Shown: one piece after another, positions 58,734 to 64,000 of the stretch
Position numbering within the stretch: the first letter of the stretch is position 1
Layout: each line of letters opens with the position of its first letter
Origin: Spinactinospora alkalitolerans
GTDB taxonomy: Bacteria; Actinomycetota; Actinomycetes; Streptosporangiales; Streptosporangiaceae
DNA: 64,000 nt
Direction of reading: 5' to 3'
NCBI RefSeq assembly: GCF_013408795.1
Contig: NZ_JACCCC010000001.1
Location: 558,001 to 622,000 of the forward strand
Made by a program: the position numbers and the translations under genes
The notes under the pieces: model-generated
Databases searched by the model: none
Seen by the model: the letters and a program-made list of their open reading frames with translations, nothing else
Told to the model about the DNA's origin: nothing

Positions 58734-59969
58734 ATGAAGACCGTCGAACAGCACACCGCCGACATCCTGGAACTGGTCGAGCCGCTCGAACCGATCGAGC
58801 TGGGCCTGCTCGGGGCGCACGGCGCGGTGCTCGCGGAGCCCGTCGCCTCCTCGGTGCAGCTGCCAGGGTTCGACAACTCCTCGATGGACGGCTACGCGGT
58901 CCGTGCGGTCGACGTCGCCGCGGCCTCCCAGGAGGCGCCGGTGTCGCTGCCGGTCGTCGCCGACATCCCCGCCGGTGACGCCGGAACCGGCGCCATCCCG
59001 GTCGGCACGTGCGCGCGCATCATGACCGGCGCCCCGGTCCCCGTCGGGGCCGACGCCGTGGTCCCGGTGGAGTGGACCGACGGGGGAGTGGCCTCCGTGA
59101 CCGTCCACCGCTCGGTCCGCGAGGGCAACGCGATCCGCAGGGCCGGCGAGGACGTCGACAAGGGCGCGGTGGTGCTGCGCCAGGGGGCGCGCATCGGGGC
59201 GGCCGAGATGGCCGTGCTCGCAGCGGTCGGCCGCAGTTCGGTCCGGGTGCACCCGAGGCCGCGCGTCGTCGTGCTGTCCACCGGCGAGGAACTGGTGGAG
59301 CCGGGCGACCCGATCGGCCCGGGCCAGATCTGGGAGTCCAACAGCTACATGCTCACCGCGGCCGCGATCGACGCCGGCTGCACCGCCTACCGGCAGGGCT
59401 TCATCGGCGACGAGCCGGCCACGGTCCTCGACACGCTCGACGACGTGCTGGCGCAGGCCGACGTCATCGTCACCACGGGCGGCGTCAGCATGGGCGCCTA
59501 CGACGTGGTCAAGGAGGTGCTGTCGCGCCTGGGCACGGTCCGCTTCGAGAAGGTCGCCATGCAGCCGGGCATGCCGCAGGGGTTCGGCACGATCGGGGAG
59601 TCGCGCACTCCCATCGTGACGCTGCCGGGCAACCCGGTCAGCTCCTACGTCTCCTTCCACCTGTTCGTCCTGCCGGCCCTGCGCCGGATGCGCGGCCTGC
59701 CCCAGCAGCCGCTGCCCTCGGTGCGCGCCCGCCTGGTCGCGCCGGTCGTCTCCTCGCCGCGGGGCAAGCGCTCCTACCTGCGCGCGGTCCTGGCCTACGA
59801 CGGGGCCGACGCCGGCCTCGGCTACACCGCGGCGCCCGTCTCCCGGCAGGGGTCCCACCAGCTCTCCGCCCTCGCCGAGACCAACGCCCTGGTCGTGGTC
59901 CCCGAGGCGGTCACGGAGCTGCCCGAGGGCAGCCTGGTGGAGGCGGTCAAGCTGCCCGGCGGCTACTAG
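58734..59969 (+). CDS. moeA: molybdopterin molybdenumtransferase / gephyrin-like protein Glp
   Basis: A 411-residue MoeA-type protein that inserts molybdate into adenylylated molybdopterin. Domains in order: N-terminal domain with LPGFDNSSMDGYAVRAVDV (residues about 42-60), the MPT-binding core with PRVVVLSTGEELVEPGDPIGPGQIWESNSYML and VIVTTGGVSMGAYDVVKEVL (the GG.S.G...D catalytic loop), and PGNPVSSYVSFHLFVLPAL. The small C-terminal domain IV runs from about 325. In corynebacteria the homologue Glp binds FtsZ and the membrane receptor GlpR in cell division. A GlpR-like gene at 62598 makes that dual role likely here. Confidence 0.92.
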   Translation: MKTVEQHTADILELVEPLEPIELGLLGAHGAVLAEPVASSVQLPGFDNSSMDGYAVRAVDVAAASQEAPVSLPVVADIPAGDAGTGAIPVGTCARIMTGAPVPVGADAVVPVEWTDGGVASVTVHRSVREGNAIRRAGEDVDKGAVVLRQGARIGAAEMAVLAAVGRSSVRVHPRPRVVVLSTGEELVEPGDPIGPGQIWESNSYMLTAAAIDAGCTAYRQGFIGDEPATVLDTLDDVLAQADVIVTTGGVSMGAYDVVKEVLSRLGTVRFEKVAMQPGMPQGFGTIGESRTPIVTLPGNPVSSYVSFHLFVLPALRRMRGLPQQPLPSVRARLVAPVVSSPRGKRSYLRAVLAYDGADAGLGYTAAPVSRQGSHQLSALAETNALVVVPEAVTELPEGSLVEAVKLPGGY

Positions 59970-60068
59970 AACGGACCCTGGGCGCGCGCGTGCCGCGGCG
60001 ACCGGTCCCTGTAGCCTCCGCCCTTGGAAACCCCGTCCGTGACCACCGAGCAGAAAGTCCGCGCGCTC

Positions 60069-60557
60069 ATGTCCGATTCCCATCCCTCCGGTTTCAGTCA
60101 CCTCGACCCCTCCGGCGCGGCCCGGATGGTCGACGTCTCGGCCAAGGAGGTCACCGCCCGCACCGCGACCGCGACCGGGCGGGTGCTGCTCTCCCCCGAG
60201 GTCGTCGCGGCCCTGCGCGGCGGCGGGGTGCCCAAGGGCGACGCCCTCGCCGTGGCCAGGCTGGCCGGCATCCAAGGGGCCAAGCGCACCCCCGACCTCG
60301 TGCCGCTGTGCCACCCGATCGCGGTGCACGGCGTCGACGTCGCCCTGGACGTGCGCGACGACGGGGTGGACATCAGCGCGACCGTGCGCACCGCCGACCG
60401 CACCGGCGTCGAGATGGAGGCGCTGACCTGCGTGATGACCGCGGCGCTCGGCCTGATCGACATGGTCAAGGCGATCGACCCCGAAGCCGTCGCGACCGAC
60501 GTGCGGGTCGAGGAGAAGACCGGCGGCAAGACCGGCCACTGGCGCCGCGCGTCATGA
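60069..60557 (+). CDS. moaC: cyclic pyranopterin monophosphate synthase MoaC
   Basis: A 162-residue enzyme completing formation of cPMP from the MoaA product in molybdenum cofactor biosynthesis. Signature segments: FSHLDPSGAARMVDVSAKEVTARTA, KGDALAVARLAGIQGAKRTPDLVPLCHPIAVHGVDV (the LCHP motif) and RTADRTGVEMEALTCVMTAALGLIDMVKAID (E-M-E-A-L and K). ATG 60069 is chosen because the family starts there; a frame-matched upstream extension has no match. The stop overlaps the start of mog (ATGA). Confidence 0.94.
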   Translation: MSDSHPSGFSHLDPSGAARMVDVSAKEVTARTATATGRVLLSPEVVAALRGGGVPKGDALAVARLAGIQGAKRTPDLVPLCHPIAVHGVDVALDVRDDGVDISATVRTADRTGVEMEALTCVMTAALGLIDMVKAIDPEAVATDVRVEEKTGGKTGHWRRAS

Positions 60558-61093
60558 CCCCCGAGGAGAGGGAGGGCGACGAGGACGTGCACGCCCCCAC
60601 CGCGATCGTCATCACCGCCTCCAACCGGGCCTCCTCGGGGGTGTACCCGGACCGTTCCGGACCGGTGCTGGCGGGGCTGCTGGAGGAGGCCGGCTGCGCC
60701 GTCGACGGACCGCGGGTGGTGCCCGACGGCGCCCCGGTGGCCGATGCGCTGCGCCGGGCACTGGCCGAGGGCTACGACGCCGCCGTCACCACCGGCGGCA
60801 CCGGGCTGACCCCCGGCGACGAGACCCCCGAGGCCACCCGTCCGCTGCTGGTCTATGAGATCCCGGGCATCGCCGAGGCGCTGCGCGCGGCCGGCCGGGA
60901 GAAGGGGGTGCCCACCGCCGTGCTCTCGCGGGGCCTGGCCGGCGTCGCCGAGCGGGACGGGCACCGCATGCTGGTGGTCAACCTGCCCGGCTCCAGCGGA
61001 GGGGTCCGCGACGGCATGGCGGTCCTCGGGCCGATCCTGCGGCACGCGATCGACCAGATGCGCGGCGGGGACCATCCGCGCACCGGCGGCTGA
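60554..61093 (+). CDS. mog: molybdopterin adenylyltransferase-like protein (MoaB/Mog)
   Basis: A 179-residue MoaB/Mog-type protein that adenylylates molybdopterin before MoeA inserts the metal. Motifs: TAIVITASNRASSGVYPDRSGPVLAGLLEEAG, VTTGGTGLTPGDETPEATRPLLVYEIPGIAEALR (the GG.G....D.TPEA catalytic loop) and LVVNLPGSSGGVRDGMAVL. ATG 60554 overlaps the moaC stop by four bases, so translation is coupled. The three cofactor genes are in the order moeA-moaC-mog. Confidence 0.93.
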   Translation: MTPEEREGDEDVHAPTAIVITASNRASSGVYPDRSGPVLAGLLEEAGCAVDGPRVVPDGAPVADALRRALAEGYDAAVTTGGTGLTPGDETPEATRPLLVYEIPGIAEALRAAGREKGVPTAVLSRGLAGVAERDGHRMLVVNLPGSSGGVRDGMAVLGPILRHAIDQMRGGDHPRTGG

Positions 61094-61416
61094 CCGAACC
61101 CGGACCGCTGCGTTCGCGGGGTGGGATTTCCAGGGCTCGGACCTGCTGTGCCGTCGGCGCTGCGCACACCGCGACAGCCGCCCCCTGTACGAGCGCCATC
61201 GTCGGACACCAGTGAGGTTCCTGTTTCCACCGGTCCGAAAAAGGTTATTTTCCTGTCCCTTTTGTCGTGAGATAGAGGACGATCGCCGCGTGTCTCCGGC
61301 ACGAGGTGGAATACTGATGCCGAGAACTCCGGGCGGCGGCCCGCTGTCCGGTCGCCTCCGCGGAAGGGTCCCGGGGATTCTTCCGCCGGGATGCCCACGG
61401 TGGCGGAGGGAAGGCA
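61094..61416. other. intergenic region before the acetyltransferase gene
   Basis: No supported gene. A relatively AT-rich patch (61235-61260, AAAAAGGTTATTTTCC) may hold a promoter for the acetyltransferase gene; TTGTCG with GATAGA 12-17 bases later is a weak candidate. No hairpin stands out. Confidence 0.35.
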
Positions 61417-62103
61417 GTGAACCGGATACGTGGCTGGCCGATCTCCCTTGAGGAGGGGCCGGTCGGGCTTCGGCCCCTGCGGCTGCGCGACGCCGCGGCG
61501 ATGCGCGACACGCGTGTGCGCAACGCCGACTGGCTGCGCCCCTGGGAGCCCACCCACCCCGAGATGCCGTTGCAGACCACGAACATCGCGCCCTACCTCG
61601 CCATGGCCCAGGCGATCCGCAGGGAGGGCCGGCAGGGCGTGGCGATGCCATGGGCGATCACCTACGAGGGGGGATTCGCCGGGCAGTTGACCGTGGGCGC
61701 CATCGTCTGGGGATCGGCGCGCTCCGCCCAGATCGGGTACTGGATCGACAAGGAGCGGGCGGGTCTGGGGGTGACCCCCACCGCGGTCGCGCTCGCGGTC
61801 GACCACTGCTTCTTCACCGCCGGGCTGCACCGGATCGAGGCCAACATCCGGCCCGAGAACCGGGCCAGCCGGCGGGTGGCCGAGAAGCTCGGGTTCAGGG
61901 AGGAGGGCGTCCGCAGGCGCCAACTGCACATCGACGGGGCGTGGCGGGACCACATCTGCTACGCGCTGACGGTGGAGGACGTGCCGCGCGGCCTGCTCCC
62001 GCGGTGGCGGGAGCAGCGCCGCGGCCGCGACCTCGGGGGCGGGCCGCCGCGGGGCGGGGCCGGGTCCTCGGGGGCGGCGAGCCCGCCCTCCGAGCTGCCG
62101 TGA
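61417..62103 (+). CDS. GNAT-family N-acetyltransferase (RimJ/RimL-like)
   Basis: A 228-residue acetyltransferase from GTG 61417. The N-terminal strand VGLRPLRLRDAAAMRDTRVRNADWLRPWEPTHPE and the acetyl-CoA region IGYWIDKERAGLGVTPTAVALAVDHCFFTAGLHRIEANIRPENRASRRVAEKLGFREEGVRRRQLHIDGAWRDHICYAL are typical of RimJ/RimL protein-N-alpha-acetyltransferases. The last 40 residues are Gly/Pro/Arg-rich and likely disordered. The target protein is unknown. It is conserved next to glpR and molybdenum cofactor genes in actinobacteria, as I recall. Confidence 0.9.
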   Translation: MNRIRGWPISLEEGPVGLRPLRLRDAAAMRDTRVRNADWLRPWEPTHPEMPLQTTNIAPYLAMAQAIRREGRQGVAMPWAITYEGGFAGQLTVGAIVWGSARSAQIGYWIDKERAGLGVTPTAVALAVDHCFFTAGLHRIEANIRPENRASRRVAEKLGFREEGVRRRQLHIDGAWRDHICYALTVEDVPRGLLPRWREQRRGRDLGGGPPRGGAGSSGAASPPSELP

Positions 62104-62597
62104 CCGCGACCCGGTCCGGGGCGCCCCTTTGCGGAGAGCGGCCCGATGGCGGGAAAAGGGGTGCCGGGAGGAGCCGTTCGCGGGATAATCGGCACGGCCC
62201 GCGCTCGCCGCAAGCAGGCTGAAAGCGGATTGTAACCTTCCGCATTTATGATTTAACGGTCTGTAAAAACCGTTCCTACCTGCATATTTGCCAATGGAGG
62301 ACCCATCTGAAGAAGAGGACGAACGACGATCTCGCGACACTCCGGCCCGAATACTGCGCATTCCCGGACACCGGGTCGTACGGTGCGGAACGTAGACGCA
62401 TCGACGGTGCGGGTGACATGTACATACGGCACATGGGGGCAGAGGGCTAATGAGCGGTGCGGCGGGTGCGCGAGACATCAGACCCTAGATTCCGGACAGG
62501 CCGCTGCTGAATCGATCTCGTCCATGGGCCCGGTACGAGCCACCGCGCCGCCCGGACGTCTGCGGGTGTCCAACGACCAGCGGCGCGAGGAGGGGCG
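62104..62597. other. intergenic region before glpR
   Basis: No supported gene. An unusually AT-rich section at 62228-62295 (ATTTATGATTTAACGGTCTGTAAAAACC) is a likely promoter region. GCGCGAGGAGGGGCG directly before ATG 62598 is a strong ribosome-binding site. Confidence 0.4.
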
Positions 62598-63335
62598 ATG
62601 AGTAGCTCTCCTCTGTATGTGGCCATCGTGGTGGTGTGGGCCATCGTGCTGATCCCCATGCTGCTGCGCCGCGACGCCGCCGATCCCGCGCCGAACCCGT
62701 TCCGCCGCAGCGCGCCCGGGGACGCCGGCGTCGACGACGCCGATGACGCCCCCGAGTTCGACGACGAGTACGAGCCCGACGAGGACCACGGCGACCCGGA
62801 CGGGGAGTCCGCCGACGACGTGCGGACCCAGGTGCTCTCCTACGGCTCCGGGCCCGTGCCCGCGGCCCACCGCGCGCTCGCCCGGCACGAGGCGGAGGAG
62901 CCGGCCGGTGACGCCGAGGACGCGGCCGAAGCCGCCGCCCCGCGGCCGGAGCCCGCGCCGCCCCCTGCTGGAGCGCCTCCGATGCGGGTCGGCCGCGCCC
63001 GGGTCATCGCGCGCCGCCGCCGCCGCACGTCCGGCCTGACCGCCCTGCTCACCGCGACGAGCGTCGCGGTCGCCGCGGGCCTGGGTCCCTGGTGGGTGCT
63101 GGTCCCGCCGGCCGTGCTGCTCATGGGCCACCTCGTGCTGCTGCGGGAGGCGGCAAAGGCCGACCAGGAGCGGCGTGCCGCCGAGGCGGAGCACCGCCGC
63201 CGCGAGGAGCGCGCCCGCGCCCGCCGCGCCGCGGCCGAGGCCGCCCGTGAGGCCGAGGTCATCGAGCTCACCACCCGGCGCGACCAGGTCTATGACCAGT
63301 ACGCCGACGCTCATCTGCGCGCCGCGGGCGACTGA
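62598..63335 (+). CDS. glpR: membrane protein GlpR/SepX-like (gephyrin-like protein receptor)
   Basis: A 245-residue protein. Residues 1-22 (MSSSPLYVAIVVVWAIVLIPMLLRR) form an N-terminal membrane helix. A long acidic Pro/Ala/Glu/Asp-rich cytoplasmic section with DDVRTQVLSYGSGPVPAAHRALARHEAEE comes next, then RVIARRRRRTSGLTALLTATSVAVAAGLGPWWVLVPPAVLLMGHLVLL (one or two helices). A charged Arg/Glu helix forms the end. This layout matches actinobacterial SepX/GlpR, which binds the MoeA-like Glp and the divisome. The moeA gene is 2.6 kb upstream in the same run, supporting the link. Confidence 0.82.
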   Translation: MSSSPLYVAIVVVWAIVLIPMLLRRDAADPAPNPFRRSAPGDAGVDDADDAPEFDDEYEPDEDHGDPDGESADDVRTQVLSYGSGPVPAAHRALARHEAEEPAGDAEDAAEAAAPRPEPAPPPAGAPPMRVGRARVIARRRRRTSGLTALLTATSVAVAAGLGPWWVLVPPAVLLMGHLVLLREAAKADQERRAAEAEHRRREERARARRAAAEAAREAEVIELTTRRDQVYDQYADAHLRAAGD

Positions 63336-63397
63336 CCCGACGCGCGAAATGAGTTCCGAGCACTCTTGCGGAGCTGATACGCTTTTAAGCGTCTTAC

Positions 63398-63471
63398 GGG
63401 GCTGTAGCGCAGTCCGGTAGCGCACCTCGTTCGCATCGAGGGGGTCAGGGGTTCAAATCCCCTCAGCTCCA
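63398..63471 (+). tRNA. tRNA-Ala (anticodon CGC)
   Basis: GGGGCTGTAGCGCAGTCCGG begins a 74-nt cloverleaf. The acceptor GGGGCTG pairs with CAGCTCC. The anticodon stem CCTCG/CGAGG encloses loop TTCGCAT (anticodon CGC, reading GCG), and the T arm is AGGGG-TTCAAAT-CCCCT. No CCA beyond CC is encoded. The discriminator base is A (63471). Confidence 0.93.
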
Positions 63472-63485
63472 CCCGAAGGCATGCA

Positions 63486-63524
63486 GGCCGGGTCAGGAAG
63501 TCTTCCTGACCCGGCCTTCTTTTT
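63486..63524 (+). terminator. intrinsic terminator after tRNA-Ala
   Basis: A perfect 14-bp stem (GGCCGGGTCAGGAA / TTCCTGACCCGGCC) with a three-base loop is followed by TTCTTTTT. This is a textbook rho-independent terminator 15 bases after the tRNA. Confidence 0.92.
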
Positions 63525-63702
63525 AGGGCGAATGGGAGAAGATCGGGAGGGTCCCGCATCGGGATCGCCTCGACTCGACTGTGCATGTCTCAAAATAATC
63601 TCAATAGTCGTGATTGGCTGCTTCTGAACCTTGTGCGATGAGTGACGGGTAAGTCATCTTGTGACATGGGGATGGACTCGCGCTACGAGCGAAAGGTGCG
63701 TT

Positions 63703-63927
63703 GTGCTCAAGAAGGTGTGTGCCGTAGCGGCCGTCTCGGTCGCTGCACTATTGGGATCGGCACTGCCGGCCGCTGCGGAAGATGCGCTCGAGACCCGGTC
63801 AGCGTCATGGACCTGGCAGATGAGTGACAAGGCGGCCGATGCCTCGACCGCTGTCTGGGAGTGGGTCGCCGGCGCCGACGATGACGACGAGGGTCAAGCC
63901 CACATGTGGGACTGGCTCCCGTTCTGA
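63703..63927 (+). CDS. small secreted Trp-rich peptide
   Basis: A 74-residue precursor from GTG 63703 (GAAAGG 7 bases upstream) with a Sec signal peptide (MLKKVCAVAAVSVAALLGSALPAAA-ED). The mature 49 residues are acidic with five tryptophans (SWTWQMS, VWEWVAG, MWDWLPF) and a DDDDE cluster. No cysteines are in the mature part, and no family is recognised. The Trp-x-Trp spacing resembles small surface-active peptides, but that is speculation. A terminator hairpin follows at 63945. Confidence 0.65.
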   Translation: MLKKVCAVAAVSVAALLGSALPAAAEDALETRSASWTWQMSDKAADASTAVWEWVAGADDDDEGQAHMWDWLPF

Positions 63928-63944
63928 TGCAGGTGTGAAACCCC

Positions 63945-63978
63945 GGAGCCCGGTGCGCGGTCAGCGCGCCGGGCTCCG
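63945..63978 (+). terminator. hairpin after the secreted peptide gene
   Basis: GGAGCCCGGTGCGC pairs with GCGCGCCGGGCTCC (13-14 bp, one bulge) around a short loop, beginning 18 bases after the stop. No T-run follows within the window. Confidence 0.7.
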
Positions 63979-64000
63979 GCCGTTCGGCCGGGCCCCCTCC

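Noticed and set aside
58395-60539. Very long (>700 codon) minus-strand frame opposite galU and moeA
   Set aside because: Gly/His/Asp/Arg-rich shadow; the plus strand encodes complete GalU, MoeA and MoaC motifs.
59009-61093. Reading mog as part of a giant frame starting in moeA
   Set aside because: Only the last 180 codons match a family and they have their own ATG overlapping the moaC stop.
63311-63586. Minus-strand ORF with ELRGFEPLTPSMRTRCATGLRYSP
   Set aside because: This is the well-known spurious translation across a tRNA gene (here tRNA-Ala and its terminator).

Overview
This 64-kb window is very GC-rich DNA with GTG starts, ATGA/GTGA gene overlaps and actinomycete-type gene families. 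It looks like an actinomycete chromosome, and the integrase, GlpR/SepX-like protein and secreted peptides would suit the Nocardiopsaceae or close relatives. That family placement is inference; no rRNA or marker gene is present to settle it.

Layout. (1) 1-505: end of a dehydratase gene pair (FAS1/MaoC hot-dog folds), followed by an internally deleted ISL3-family transposase. (2) 1748-10431: an intact operon on the + strand. It has a strong promoter, a perfect 20-bp palindrome at the predicted transcription start, a three-gene ABC importer, and five to six enzymes that match the lower vitamin B6 (4-pyridoxate) degradation pathway described in Mesorhizobium loti. An IclR regulator ends the operon. 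(3) 11069-17503: a convergent minus-strand operon with an aldehyde dehydrogenase, an Nramp-related transporter without the metal-binding motifs, a dihydroorotase/allantoinase-type amidohydrolase, a short-chain dehydrogenase and a mandelate-racemase-type enolase. A GntR/FCD regulator and a thiamine-diphosphate enzyme diverge from it. Between regions 2 and 3 a small IS5-type element sits exactly in the CTAG shared by the two convergent stop codons.

(4) 20168-53508: a tandem array of decayed integrative elements in a tRNA-Arg(CCT) gene. The intact tRNA (53433-53508, minus) is followed by an integrase and an excisionase. The 3' part of the tRNA recurs at 23664-23712 (49 identical bases) and, diverged, at 20168-20204. 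Each of these two copies is followed by a DUF2637 gene, as expected at the far end of an actinomycete integrative element. The first element (about 3.5 kb) carries a metallo-hydrolase and a CGNR regulator. The second (about 30 kb) carries a GH15 hydrolase, a coupled DUF427/small membrane protein/flavoprotein operon, a copper-type resistance module (Cys-rich Csp protein, MerR regulator, CopZ, P1B-ATPase), an AhpD-like protein, two related acidic secreted proteins, and many nested insertion sequences (IS110, IS3, IS5, IS30, ISL3, IS256). Most genes that define the elements are frameshifted or truncated, whereas genes outside the array are intact, so this is gene decay rather than poor sequence.

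(5) 53509-64000: conserved chromosomal genes: a D,D-carboxypeptidase, mscL, an SAF/CpaB-like protein, an FmdB zinc ribbon, 5-formyltetrahydrofolate cyclo-ligase, galU, moeA (Glp), moaC, mog, a GNAT acetyltransferase and glpR/sepX. The moeA-glpR pair matches the gephyrin-like protein and membrane receptor implicated in actinobacterial cell division. A tRNA-Ala(CGC) and a small Trp-rich secreted protein close the window.

The strongest leads are the B6-degradation operon with its unidentified importer and orphan DUF1185 gene, the tandem tRNA-Arg attachment sites (one of which now forms the C-terminus of an enzyme), and the copper module with two matching MerR boxes.
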